Shown piece after piece: positions 1 through 8,101 of a stretch of DNA of 64,000 nt (positions are counted from its first letter, which is position 1; each line of letters opens with the position of its first letter). Source of the DNA: Siphonobacter sp. SORGH_AS_0500 (GTDB lineage Bacteria; Bacteroidota; Bacteroidia; Cytophagales; Spirosomataceae); NCBI RefSeq assembly GCF_002838835.1, contig NZ_NHPP01000007.1:1-64000 (forward strand). The letters run 5' to 3'. A program made the position numbers and the translations under genes. The notes beneath the pieces are model-generated. The model searched no databases. It was not told where the DNA came from and worked only from the letters and a program-made list of their open reading frames with translations.

Positions 1-44
1 TACTGATTTTAAGATCGGTAGCCGCTTTTTTATGGTAAGGTATG

Positions 45-1136
45 TTATTTCAGAAAAGGCAGTTTCACTACTACCGCTTTCAGGTACTTGTTACGAATGT
101 TAATGTAAATCTCAGAACCTACTTTGCTGTATTCGGCCTGAACATAACCCATACCGATACCCTTGTTCAAACTGGGTGACTGCGTTCCAGAAGTTACTTC
201 ACCGATGATTTGTCCGGCAGCCGTCATGATTTCATAATGCTGACGGGGAATGCCACGGTCAATCATTTCAAAACCAACCAGCTTACGGGTAACGCCGTTT
301 TCTTTCAGCTTTTTGTGGAAATCGCTGTACGTGAATTCTTTATTGAATTTCGTAATCCAGCCTAAGCCTGCTTCAATGGGCGATGTCGTATCGTCAATAT
401 CATTACCGTATAAGCAATAACCCATTTCGGTACGTAAGGTATCACGAGCACCCAGGCCTACGGGAACGATGTTAAACTCCGCTCCGGCTTCCATGATCGC
501 GTCCCACATGGCTTTGGCCTGATGATTGGGTACGTATACTTCCATTCCACCCGCTCCGGTATAACCCGTTGTAGCAATCAGAATATCGTCAAAACCAGCC
601 ACGGTTCCTTCCTTGAAAGAATAGTAAGGCATTTCTTCCAGATTCAGGTCGGTTAGCTTTTGCATAGTCGCTACGCCTTTAGGTCCCTGAACGGCAAAAA
701 GTGAATAGTCGTCTGATACGTTTTCCAGCTCAACGCCTTCAATGATGAATTTTTGTAACCAATTCCAGTCTTTCTCAATGTTGGAAGCATTAACTACCAC
801 AAAGTAATCGTTTTCGCTGCGACGGTAAATCAGCAAATCGTCCACGATACCACCCATTTCGTTGGTCAGACAGGAATACTGCACTTTTCCGTCGTACAGA
901 GCCGCTACATCATTCGTCGTGACGCTTTGTAAAAACTCAAGAGCTTTTTCGCCCTTCACGCGGAATTCTCCCATGTGAGAAACATCAAAAATACCCACCG
1001 AGTTACGAACGGCGTGGTGTTCCTGGATTAATCCGGTATAAGAAACGGGCATTTCAAAGCCAGCAAAAGGAACAATTTTTGCTCCCAGAGCTACGTGTAC
1101 GTCGTGTAACTGAACTTGACGAAGTGAATCTGACAT
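45..1136 (-). CDS. gcvT: Aminomethyltransferase (glycine cleavage system T protein)
   Basis: T protein of the glycine cleavage system: moves the aminomethyl carbon from lipoyl-GcvH to tetrahydrofolate, giving 5,10-methylene-THF and ammonia in the cytoplasm. The 363-residue protein has the usual family length. The folate-binding N-terminal landmarks FAGFEMPV (about 24-31) and FDVSHMGEF (about 50-58) are present, as is the GGIVDDLL segment carrying the catalytic Asp (about 99-100). I chose the ATG at 1136; a TTG two codons upstream also keeps the frame open. No gcvH or gcvP lies nearby, so this is a stand-alone locus, as is common in Bacteroidota. A TATTTTTG-like -7 element lies on the minus strand at 1164-1171. 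glyA, the other one-carbon enzyme in the window, is about 24 kb away. Confidence 0.96.
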   Translation of the reverse strand: MSDSLRQVQLHDVHVALGAKIVPFAGFEMPVSYTGLIQEHHAVRNSVGIFDVSHMGEFRVKGEKALEFLQSVTTNDVAALYDGKVQYSCLTNEMGGIVDDLLIYRRSENDYFVVVNASNIEKDWNWLQKFIIEGVELENVSDDYSLFAVQGPKGVATMQKLTDLNLEEMPYYSFKEGTVAGFDDILIATTGYTGAGGMEVYVPNHQAKAMWDAIMEAGAEFNIVPVGLGARDTLRTEMGYCLYGNDIDDTTSPIEAGLGWITKFNKEFTYSDFHKKLKENGVTRKLVGFEMIDRGIPRQHYEIMTAAGQIIGEVTSGTQSPSLNKGIGMGYVQAEYSKVGSEIYINIRNKYLKAVVVKLPFLK

Positions 1137-1227
1137 GTACAAAAGGATCTATTGTAGGAACAGCAAAAATAGTGGAAAAATAAGCTTTCCCACCAGTAAA
1201 TGCGTTCTTACTCAAAAAGGAATCCAA

Positions 1228-1737
1228 TTAACCTACCAATAAGGCAGAGGCTTCCCATAGATTGGTCCGTAAAGCTTCGGCTTTAGACTGAGTACCAGGG
1301 CTGGCGATGCGAATGGTGCGAACGCCCGCTTTTTTGCCCGCCTGCACGTCTCGCTCCTGATCTCCAATCATCCAGGATTGAGTCGGATCAATCCGGTGCT
1401 TAGCCATCGCCTTCTCGATCATCAGTGAATCGGGCTTGCGTAACAAAGAATTCGTATCAAAATCGGGGTGATGAGGACAGAAATACAAATCGTCTATGAC
1501 ATTACCGCACTTTTCCTGCAAGAATTCGTGGCATTTCACCACATCCTCTTTTTTATATAACCCTTTGGCAATTCCTGCCTGATTAGTAATCACAATGAGC
1601 ATGTAGCCAGCCTCCTTCAAAAGCCGTAAGGCTTGCACCGTCTCGTCGGTAATGATCAGATCATCCGTGCAATATAAATACCCCGGACTATCTTGATTTA
1701 ATACACCGTCCCGGTCCAGAAAAATGCATTTGTTCAT
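1228..1737 (-). CDS. gmhB: HAD-family heptose-1,7-bisphosphate 7-phosphatase-like protein
   Basis: HAD-superfamily phosphatase of the HisB-N/GmhB group, which removes the 7-phosphate from D-glycero-D-manno-heptose bisphosphate on the way to ADP-heptose for LPS. The first motif DRDGVLN (about 8-14, nucleophile and acid/base Asp), the second motif ITNQAG (about 50-55), and the late GDQERDVQAGKKAG motif with paired acidic residues are clear. Length (169 aa) fits. The zinc loop is only half present: CPHHP is followed by SLLRKP where classical GmhB has a second Cys-x-Cys pair, so metal binding is probably altered. The specific substrate is inferred. It is separated from gcvT by about 90 bp and could be cotranscribed with it, both on the minus strand. 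A 22-bp palindrome lies about 50 bp upstream. Confidence 0.8.
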   Translation of the reverse strand: MNKCIFLDRDGVLNQDSPGYLYCTDDLIITDETVQALRLLKEAGYMLIVITNQAGIAKGLYKKEDVVKCHEFLQEKCGNVIDDLYFCPHHPDFDTNSLLRKPDSLMIEKAMAKHRIDPTQSWMIGDQERDVQAGKKAGVRTIRIASPGTQSKAEALRTNLWEASALLVG

Positions 1738-1785
1738 AAGGTTCCTTGCTTGTAGGTTCTAGTGATGAGGCCACACGAATAGTAT

Positions 1786-1807
1786 TATGCAAATAATTAT
1801 TTGCATA
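1786..1807. promoter_or_regulatory. 22-bp perfect palindrome, candidate operator upstream of gmhB
   Basis: A perfect palindrome with half-site TATGCAAATAA and no spacer sits about 50 bp upstream of the gmhB-like start. It is AT-rich and symmetrical in the manner of a dimeric regulator site. No T-run follows it, so it is not terminator-like. A function is inferred from position only. Confidence 0.4.
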
Positions 1808-1865
1808 TAATGCTAATATAGGGATTGAAATGAATCGGTCGAACTTTGTTTTTAAAAAATTTTCT

Positions 1866-1904
1866 TAAAAAAAAGCCTGCCACCTTTAGCAGGTAACAGG
1901 CTTC
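1866..1904 (-). terminator. Rho-independent terminator of the gene at 1953-2420
   Basis: Stem AAGCCTG (1873-1879) pairs with CAGGCTT (1897-1903). On the minus strand it is followed by a long T tract (the A run at 1867-1874 on the plus strand). It lies about 50 bp past the stop of the membrane-protein gene. Confidence 0.75.
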
Positions 1905-1952
1905 TTCACAGAAAGTAAACGCTTTTCCAAGAGCGTTCTTTATTTCTATACA

Positions 1953-2420
1953 TTATCCTTCATTACCCAGAGACAGACGGTTCCAGGGAATACGGCTAAG
2001 CATGAGGATCAAAGCAATACCGAAGAAGATCAATGAGCTTTTATGCTTTACCGCGTCAGAGGTCGCTTTTTTGGCTTTGCTATACCCTACGTGCACCAAT
2101 GCAATGGCAACAATCATGACAAAAATGTGCTCAACTGCGAAATAACGGATCGTCGTATCCTTCATCGGGTTGATCCCTTCAATCTGGAATGCTTTGATGC
2201 CATATAAAGGACTCAGAACAAAGTACAGGATTAATCCTACCAATAACTGGACATCGCAGGAAATCATAAAGAACAGACCTGTTTTGCGATCGGCATCGGT
2301 ATACAGACTATGAGAGGATAGGCCACGTGCTGCCCGAATTAATGCCAGAACAGCCAGTACCAACACTACCCAGCGGAGCCAGGAGTGAATGGTAAGAAAG
2401 GCGGGGTAAAGAGATTCCAT
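1953..2420 (-). CDS. Conserved four-helix inner-membrane protein
   Basis: A 155-residue protein with four predicted membrane segments at about 11-30, 50-70, 93-112 and 128-146, joined by short loops. It begins with a HSWLRW motif and keeps membrane-embedded or boundary histidines (H12, and the EH and VHVGY histidines in helix 3), a pattern seen in small cytochrome b-like Bacteroidota proteins. Heme binding is only a possibility: I see no CxxCH. No signal peptide is cleaved obviously. It ends just before a strong minus-strand terminator, so it is probably monocistronic or the last gene of a transcript starting near 2450. Function unknown. Confidence 0.75.
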   Translation of the reverse strand: MESLYPAFLTIHSWLRWVVLVLAVLALIRAARGLSSHSLYTDADRKTGLFFMISCDVQLLVGLILYFVLSPLYGIKAFQIEGINPMKDTTIRYFAVEHIFVMIVAIALVHVGYSKAKKATSDAVKHKSSLIFFGIALILMLSRIPWNRLSLGNEG

Positions 2421-2551
2421 TTCGTTTGCTTCGTTAAAATAGTAGGCTCACGGGAAAGGATGAGCTGGAATGTTCGTTAATGAGCAGGCAAACAAACAGC
2501 CCAGCCGTTAAATCACCAAATACCCAAAGCGATTAAAATGAAAAATGTTGC

Positions 2552-3667
2552 TCATCGCTCGTTCCAGAAAATGCTCAGCCCGTCTTTTCCCGCAGTAATT
2601 AGTTCGGGATAACCGTCTTTATCTAAATCCTGTACAACCATATAAATCCCGGTTCCTTTGGTTTCTCCGGCGGGTCCATAGGTAATGATGTTTTTTTCAA
2701 ATTTCTGACCGTTCCACGTGAAGTAATACATTCCGTAGGAGTCAGCTGCTCCGGCATCATTGTCATTATGAGCCCGGTAACGCTTGCCTGTAATTAGCTC
2801 TGGTTTTCCATCCCCATCAATGTCCCGCCAATGCATTTCGTGATACTGGGAGTTCTCCGTATCTATGGTTCGTTTCTCCCAGACAATCCGATTGCCGTCT
2901 TTTTTATGTTCATACCAGAACAAACCGTAATCGTGAGCCTGCCCAGCAATGAGGTCGTTTTTTCCATCCCCATTCACATCGACTACCAAAATCGGGATGC
3001 TTGCCTGGCCTAAATTCAGTTCATCGTGAAAAATCCAGGGCTCCTCAAAGGGTTTTTCGGGTGCCTCTAGCCAGCCATCAGCCAACACAAAGTCGCCCCG
3101 GCCATCGCCGTTCACATCGCCAAAACCCAGACCATGCCCCTGGATGGGATGTAAAGTGTAAGCCTTGAATGTTCCTTTTTTTCCCTTTTCGAGGCGGTAT
3201 ACTCGCAACGGATTATTAGGCGTATTAGGGACAATTTCGGGCACGCCATCACCGTCGATATCCCAAGCTCGGGTGGTTTCTACATTTCCACAACTGTCAA
3301 TGACATGCTCAGGCCATTCCTTGGAAGAATGGCCGGGATTCTCACGCCAGCGAACGGTATTTCCCCACCAGCCGCCAGTGATAAAATCCATTCGACCGTC
3401 TCGATTTACATCCAATGGAATGGTTGAAAAATCATCGTAATATTCCCCCTGAGCTTTTACCTCTCCTATCCGATGCCGTTTTTTGAAATTCGGTCCTTCA
3501 TACCACCAGGCACCCGAAACCAGATCTGGTTTTTTATCTCCATTTACATCAAATACCCCCACCGACTCGTAGCGTTCGTCGCTGATTTTCTGCTGGCGAA
3601 ATTTTCCTTTGTCAGGATATGCCACCATTACGACAAGCACAAGCAGGCCTCCATAAATGGTTTTCAT
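2552..3667 (-). CDS. Secreted FG-GAP/VCBS seven-repeat beta-propeller protein
   Basis: A 371-residue exported protein with an N-terminal hydrophobic signal (MKTIYGGLLVLVVMVA). The body holds seven Asp-rich calcium-type loops of the form DxNxDGxxD followed by a hydrophobic strand: DVNGDKKPD, DVNRDGRMD, DIDGDGVPE, DVNGDGRGD, DVNGDGKND, DIDGDGKPE and DLDKDGYPE. Seven such repeats are what an integrin-alpha-like seven-bladed propeller needs. There is no T9SS tail. It lies 31 bp downstream of the GH172 gene at 3699-4853 on the same strand, so the two are likely cotranscribed and may act on the same carbohydrate. The ligand cannot be read from the sequence. Confidence 0.85.
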   Translation of the reverse strand: MKTIYGGLLVLVVMVAYPDKGKFRQQKISDERYESVGVFDVNGDKKPDLVSGAWWYEGPNFKKRHRIGEVKAQGEYYDDFSTIPLDVNRDGRMDFITGGWWGNTVRWRENPGHSSKEWPEHVIDSCGNVETTRAWDIDGDGVPEIVPNTPNNPLRVYRLEKGKKGTFKAYTLHPIQGHGLGFGDVNGDGRGDFVLADGWLEAPEKPFEEPWIFHDELNLGQASIPILVVDVNGDGKNDLIAGQAHDYGLFWYEHKKDGNRIVWEKRTIDTENSQYHEMHWRDIDGDGKPELITGKRYRAHNDNDAGAADSYGMYYFTWNGQKFEKNIITYGPAGETKGTGIYMVVQDLDKDGYPELITAGKDGLSIFWNER

Positions 3668-3698
3668 AATTGAATTAGTTGGTGAATCAAATACGCTG

Positions 3699-4853
3699 CT
3701 AGTTAACCTCCAGGCTATCTTTTCCGGGAAGTGTCGGGAAAGCTGCGTGTGGTTCTGTTTGATACCAAAAAATCGTACTGGCTACATCCGAACGTTGTTG
3801 CAGGTAACGTCCTTCACTTCGCCAGCCCAGATCCTGAATGGTTACTTTCAGGTCTTTTTCAAAACGAATAGGGTCTAGTAAGTGCCAGCGGTAGAGTCCG
3901 AATCGTTGCTGAGAACGATACGTCCCGTCAGGGCGGATTACCTGCGGTAAGCCCGCGTAAGGCGTAGAAAATTCTACGTATTTTCCTCCCCTGTCAAAAT
4001 TATAACTGCCGCAGAAGTAATCTTCCGTTCCTGTGCCCGCAATGGTAGGATAGTCTTTGTCACCATCCATAAAGAACTTTATCTCCCCTTCTCCCCACCA
4101 ACCCGTATTATGTACACCCCAGGCCAGGTACGTTCCAACGTAATGGCCTTTTCCCTTGATGCCGTCAACAAGGGTAATAGCCTGCTTAGGATCATGACCA
4201 TTGGCTCTGCGAAATTGAGCATGGAAATAAGCCGCATCTTCGGGTACTTCAGTCAAAGTATAGTCAACCTGATAATACAGCCGCATTTCGTGCTCGTCGA
4301 GGTTCTCCATTGTAATGCGACATTTTTTTCGAAATGGCATGGGCCAATAACAATTGAAAGCACTACCGGGATTTACGGTAACAGCCAAAGAATTCAATGG
4401 AGCGTATTCGCCCCAACCCATTCCAAAGAAATCTCCTACGGGTACCTCAACCGAGGGCGTTTTTTCACCATCCCAATAAAATCGAAGAATGCTGTATCGC
4501 CAGTTACCCGTTGGTGTCATCCAGATGTGCTGAATTTGCCCGGAACCCGAGATTTCGGCCAGCGTAAAGGTTTGCTTTGGTTTTATTTTTATAAAAGGAT
4601 TTACTTTCCAGCCCTTCCCCAAATCGCGGGCTTCCCGACGAGCATTAGACTGATTCTCCCGATGATCAGAAGTATCGGCCATACCGCCTTTGCCGCGTTC
4701 TCCCGTAAAATTTTCCGGACTGATGGAGCGGGTTTGGGCATTGGAAAGACGGTAAATATTGGAAAGCCCTACATCAAGGCCATTCCAGGGTTTGGTTTGA
4801 GCGTGCGAAGAAAGGAAGCTCAGCATCAGGCTTCCGAGTAATACGTATTTCAT
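3699..4853 (-). CDS. Secreted glycoside hydrolase family 172 (DUF2961) protein
   Basis: DUF2961 protein, now classed in GH172, a family with alpha-fructofuranosidase, difructose-dianhydride synthase and D-arabinofuranosidase activities. The 384-residue form begins at the ATG at 4853, which gives a clean signal peptide (MKYVLLGSLMLSFLSSHAQ); a longer frame starting at 4901 would bury it. The conserved core WWGEGEIKFFMDGD and GTGTEDYF contains two Glu about 20 residues apart, matching the spacing of the family's acid/base and nucleophile. The start of the mature protein (LSNIYRLSNAQTRSISPENF) is typical of the family. It precedes the propeller gene at 2552-3667 by 31 bp. The actual substrate is not determinable here. 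Confidence 0.88.
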   Translation of the reverse strand: MKYVLLGSLMLSFLSSHAQTKPWNGLDVGLSNIYRLSNAQTRSISPENFTGERGKGGMADTSDHRENQSNARREARDLGKGWKVNPFIKIKPKQTFTLAEISGSGQIQHIWMTPTGNWRYSILRFYWDGEKTPSVEVPVGDFFGMGWGEYAPLNSLAVTVNPGSAFNCYWPMPFRKKCRITMENLDEHEMRLYYQVDYTLTEVPEDAAYFHAQFRRANGHDPKQAITLVDGIKGKGHYVGTYLAWGVHNTGWWGEGEIKFFMDGDKDYPTIAGTGTEDYFCGSYNFDRGGKYVEFSTPYAGLPQVIRPDGTYRSQQRFGLYRWHLLDPIRFEKDLKVTIQDLGWRSEGRYLQQRSDVASTIFWYQTEPHAAFPTLPGKDSLEVN

Positions 4854-4921
4854 AGTGGTAATTAGAAAGAGGTTACGAGCGAAAGATCGGAATTCCCCCA
4901 CTTTTATTAAGGTAAATTCAC

Positions 4922-4951
4922 AAAAAGAGCCCTCTGAAAAACAGAGGGCTC
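4922..4951 (-). terminator. Terminator of the sigma/anti-sigma operon
   Basis: Ten-base perfect stem GAGCCCTCTG (4927-4936) with CAGAGGGCTC (4942-4951), with an A run at 4922-4926 that reads as a T tract on the minus strand. It is 27 bp past the stop of the anti-sigma/barrel gene. Confidence 0.85.
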
Positions 4952-4977
4952 ACGGCTATATTCACAAAAACCTATTT

Positions 4978-6585
4978 TCAGAATTGATATAGGGCTCTGA
5001 TTCGCAAACCAGCGGGGGCTTTTTCCTGCCGGAAAGAGCATTCTTTCAGATTTGGAGCCAGGTACGTTTCAGCCTGCACGACCAAATGATTCCATTGCTT
5101 TTCAATTCCCACACCCGCATTCACGTTATTGAAAACAGAAGCTTGCCAGGGTTTGGCAATCACTTGATCTCTAATGGGGTTATTATTCCATTTTTCGAGG
5201 TCAAACTTAAATTTCTCTTCTACTTTCAGATCAAACGTTGTTCCCGCCGAAGCATAGAATGTCCAGGATTTTTGCAATGGGACCCGATAATTCACGGCTA
5301 CGGGCATTCGAACGACCTCTGCTTCCGTAGAAATATTTTTGACCACAAAAATCGGAATGGGTGGAATATGAGGAACATATCGTCTCTTGAAATCAAATCG
5401 ATTTCGTTCCATAAATACCCGCTCGTCTTTATACTGCTGACCCTGAATGACTCCTTTACTCAACCCTAATGAAAGTCCCCAGTGCTTGCCGAAATTTACC
5501 CCCGCTACTAAGGATTTTCCAACGTAATTTTTTTCAAGATCCAAACCAACTCCCGCCCGAGCATTAATGCTATTCTCTTTGGGTAGACGAATTTTAGGAG
5601 CTTTCGCTACTTTTTCGGAAGTTGCAGTGGAAGAAGAAGAGCCCGCCGCCCAATTGTAGAACTTACGTTTGACCGGAATTTTGGCGAACGCTGGCACCCC
5701 ACCCGGAAAAGCTTCAAAGGATAGTTTGGGGGCTAATGTTTTAGTAGTAACGGCTGATAAAACTTCAACGGCTGATCGATTCTGAGCCTCTACCAAACTA
5801 GCGTTTAGCTCCTCCGAAGACGTTTCTCCAACTGCTCGTTTCTTCGAGTTACCTGAATGGCTACGCTTATCTTTAGGACTAGCAAAACGTTCATTACTGA
5901 ACTGATTAGAGCCAGCCCTGACGCTTTTACGTTCCTTAATAAGCTCTTGATTGCTATAGCGAGGTTCAGTATCTGACTCTTTAATAACCCGTTCTTCCGT
6001 TACATTACCCTTTACTTCCGTAGAAATAGTACCTTTCCTAATTACTGAAGGCCGATCTTCAGCAATCGCGACAGATTCATTTTTCTCAGCTTCTATGATT
6101 GGACGTTGTGATTTTTGTACGAGAGCACTTCGCTTTTTAGTTGAAGTAACAGCTTCCGTTTTTTCCAACTTGTCAATCACCAATGCTTCTTCTGCCGGAT
6201 GATTTTCCACTGAAGAACCCGATGGAGTTAGTTTCTCAACGGAAGGATGAGGTAAAGTTGATTCATTCGAAGGGGTTTGAAGAGTATAAGATTCGGGTAC
6301 TCGCGTTTGAGCGGCTTGCTGCTTTACTTCCTGCTGCAATTGGGCAACCGTCTGTTTTAACTCTTTATTCTGCTGATATTGAATAATGTTGGTAATAATC
6401 AAGACGGAAGCTACCAAACCGGAAGCTCCGTAGCCAACCCATTTGGCTCCGGTTTTGGCCCACCACGAGACGGGCATCTGCTGCTTGGAAAAAGCCTGGA
6501 ATGCAGACCAATCCTTTTCTTCGAAAGGAGGCTCAATCCCTTCCAACTTTCGTCGGATGGCTTCATTGAAACGATCCGTTTTCAT
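4978..6585 (-). CDS. Putative dual-membrane-spanning anti-sigma factor with outer-membrane beta-barrel domain
   Basis: A 535-residue protein with four visible parts. Residues 1-48 form a short cytosolic segment with a DWSAFQAF helix of the type that holds ECF sigma factors in Bacteroidota. Residues 49-70 are a single hydrophobic helix (VLIITNIIQY end). Residues 71-92 are a Gln/Lys coiled coil, then 93 to about 330 form a long polar, low-complexity Ser/Glu/Lys linker. Residues from about 335 to 535 are alternating strands rich in aromatic residues ending in LYQF, the terminal Phe pattern of an outer-membrane barrel. The start overlaps the sigma gene stop (ATGA), implying translational coupling. 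The architecture matches the Dma anti-sigma factors described in Bacteroides thetaiotaomicron; that homology is inferred from layout, not alignment. Confidence 0.75.
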   Translation of the reverse strand: MKTDRFNEAIRRKLEGIEPPFEEKDWSAFQAFSKQQMPVSWWAKTGAKWVGYGASGLVASVLIITNIIQYQQNKELKQTVAQLQQEVKQQAAQTRVPESYTLQTPSNESTLPHPSVEKLTPSGSSVENHPAEEALVIDKLEKTEAVTSTKKRSALVQKSQRPIIEAEKNESVAIAEDRPSVIRKGTISTEVKGNVTEERVIKESDTEPRYSNQELIKERKSVRAGSNQFSNERFASPKDKRSHSGNSKKRAVGETSSEELNASLVEAQNRSAVEVLSAVTTKTLAPKLSFEAFPGGVPAFAKIPVKRKFYNWAAGSSSSTATSEKVAKAPKIRLPKENSINARAGVGLDLEKNYVGKSLVAGVNFGKHWGLSLGLSKGVIQGQQYKDERVFMERNRFDFKRRYVPHIPPIPIFVVKNISTEAEVVRMPVAVNYRVPLQKSWTFYASAGTTFDLKVEEKFKFDLEKWNNNPIRDQVIAKPWQASVFNNVNAGVGIEKQWNHLVVQAETYLAPNLKECSFRQEKAPAGLRIRALYQF

Positions 6586-7355
6586 GGCAAAGACGTATTC
6601 CCCCAGTTTTTTTGTACCACATCAGGATAGGATTCCATAACCATTTGCTGAAGAATCACGCGGGCTCGGGCAAAGTGTGAGCGTACGGTTCCTTCCTTTA
6701 CATTTAGCTGATCAGCAATTTCCCGTAACTGATACCCATCCACGACGTGCATGAGAAAAATAGATCGGTAAATGGGACGTAACTGCTGAACCAGTTCTAA
6801 TATTTCTTCTGCGGAAATCTGATCCACAATTCCTTCGTCCAAAGCCGGTTCAGTGATGGCTTCAAAACCAATTTCACTATGAAATTTCTGATTTTTACGG
6901 AAATGACTAATCGCAGAATTAACCATTATCGTACGTAACCAAGCCTTGAAAGGTAATTGTGTATCGTAATTAGGCAGGCTTTTAAATACCTTAAAGAACC
7001 CCTCATTTAAAATCTCTTCCGCCTCTTCCACATTTGAAGAATACCTCAGACAAATACTTTTGGCATAACTGAAAAACTGCTGGAAAAGCACCCGCTGGGC
7101 CCGCTGGTCTTCCAACAAGCAGGCCTGAATGACCCCTTCGAGGTCATCATCAGAAAAGGATGATTTTTCCGGAAAAACAAAATGATCGTGGTTAAGGTCC
7201 TTTGTTATGCCTTTACGCAGCCCTAGCCCCTGGCGTTGCAGTCCACCACAAACTTTTTTACTGTCCTTACCCAAGCTGCTACTAAACTGTGGCGATTCGT
7301 CTGCTAATATATCTGATTGACAGATGATTACTCTCTTGTCTGATTTAATTTTCAT
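6582..7355 (-). CDS. RNA polymerase ECF-type sigma-70 factor
   Basis: ECF sigma factor that would redirect RNA polymerase to an envelope-related regulon. Region 2 is seen in LFQQFFSYAKSICLRY through NEGFFKVFKSLPNYD and FKAWLRTIMVNSAISHFRK; region 4 in VDGYQLREIADQLNVKEGTV followed by RSHFARAR. Length is 257 residues from the ATG at 7355, longer than the usual 190-200 because of a roughly 70-residue N-terminal extension without clear homology; the frame stays open to 7424. The true start is therefore uncertain and could be a non-ATG codon closer to 7160. The gene overlaps the downstream anti-sigma/barrel gene by four bases and diverges from the PepSY lipoprotein gene with a 90-bp shared promoter region. 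Confidence 0.85.
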   Translation of the reverse strand: MKIKSDKRVIICQSDILADESPQFSSSLGKDSKKVCGGLQRQGLGLRKGITKDLNHDHFVFPEKSSFSDDDLEGVIQACLLEDQRAQRVLFQQFFSYAKSICLRYSSNVEEAEEILNEGFFKVFKSLPNYDTQLPFKAWLRTIMVNSAISHFRKNQKFHSEIGFEAITEPALDEGIVDQISAEEILELVQQLRPIYRSIFLMHVVDGYQLREIADQLNVKEGTVRSHFARARVILQQMVMESYPDVVQKNWGNTSLP

Positions 7356-7444
7356 TAAAAAAATAAATCTATTTCGAGGCTTTGCAACGCAGTTCCGAAA
7401 ACCTGCGTATTCGCTATCAAACACATTTTACCCCATAATAACTT

Positions 7445-8044
7445 ATGAAAAACTATTGGATTGCTTTAGTAATACTGATCGGGACTTGCCTGATGAGTTG
7501 TAATCGTGAAGACCTAGCGACGTCAACGGAAGAAGCGGCGGAAGTGATGACACTTTCAGCTGCCCGGGTTGCCGTTGCTGCGGACTCGGTTACCAAACAG
7601 AAATGCAAAGGAAAACTAACGGCAGTTGATATTTCGACTTTGTCTTCAGCTATTACCACATACATTCAGCAGACTTACCCAACCGCAACGATTAAACTGG
7701 CCGCCAGCGACGAAAAAGGTAATCTGATTGTGGGTATTACAGTAGATAATAAGCCCAAAGCATTACTATTTACTGCTGCGGGAGTCTTCGTTCAGGAATT
7801 AAGTCATTACCAGAAGCAGGCGAAACTTACGGAAGTGGCTCTGGCTGATTTACCCACCAGCATTACTACTTATATCACTGCCCATTACGCCGGTGCTACG
7901 CTTGAGAAAGCAGGTAAAAATGCGGATGGCGTCTATTTCGTAGCCATTAAAAGTGGTAACTCTATCAAAGTATTACGTTTTGACGCAAGCGGAACTTTCG
8001 TGGAAGAACTCGCGAAAGAAGCTCGTCCGAAGAAACGTCATTAA
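7445..8044 (+). CDS. Lipoprotein with two tandem PepSY-like domains
   Basis: A 199-residue predicted lipoprotein: the signal MKNYWIALVILIGTCLMSC ends in a lipobox with Cys19. Two copies of a PepSY-like (DUF2874) unit follow. Copy 1 runs from LTAVDISTLSSAITTYI to GVFVQEL, copy 2 from LTEVALADLPTSITTYI to GTFVEEL; both share the helix then three-strand pattern, so this is an internal duplication. It ends in a basic tail. The gene diverges from the sigma factor and is a plausible target of the sigma/anti-sigma pair. PepSY-like Bacteroidota lipoproteins are often near two-component or sigma systems, but their role is unknown. Confidence 0.85.
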   Translation: MKNYWIALVILIGTCLMSCNREDLATSTEEAAEVMTLSAARVAVAADSVTKQKCKGKLTAVDISTLSSAITTYIQQTYPTATIKLAASDEKGNLIVGITVDNKPKALLFTAAGVFVQELSHYQKQAKLTEVALADLPTSITTYITAHYAGATLEKAGKNADGVYFVAIKSGNSIKVLRFDASGTFVEELAKEARPKKRH

Positions 8045-8050
8045 TAGTTA

Positions 8051-8078
8051 CCCGGTAGAGAACCTACCGGGGTTTTTC
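8051..8078 (+). terminator. Terminator of the PepSY lipoprotein gene
   Basis: Eight-base perfect stem CCCGGTAG (8051-8058) with CTACCGGG (8064-8071), followed by TTTTT. It is 7 bp after the stop codon. Confidence 0.85.
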
Positions 8079-8101
8079 ATTCACGCATAACTCCCGCTCT
8101 C

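Noticed and set aside
4110..4841. 243-codon plus-strand frame
   Set aside because: Lies fully antisense to the GH172 gene, which has strong family motifs and a signal peptide; the antisense frame has no recognisable domain.
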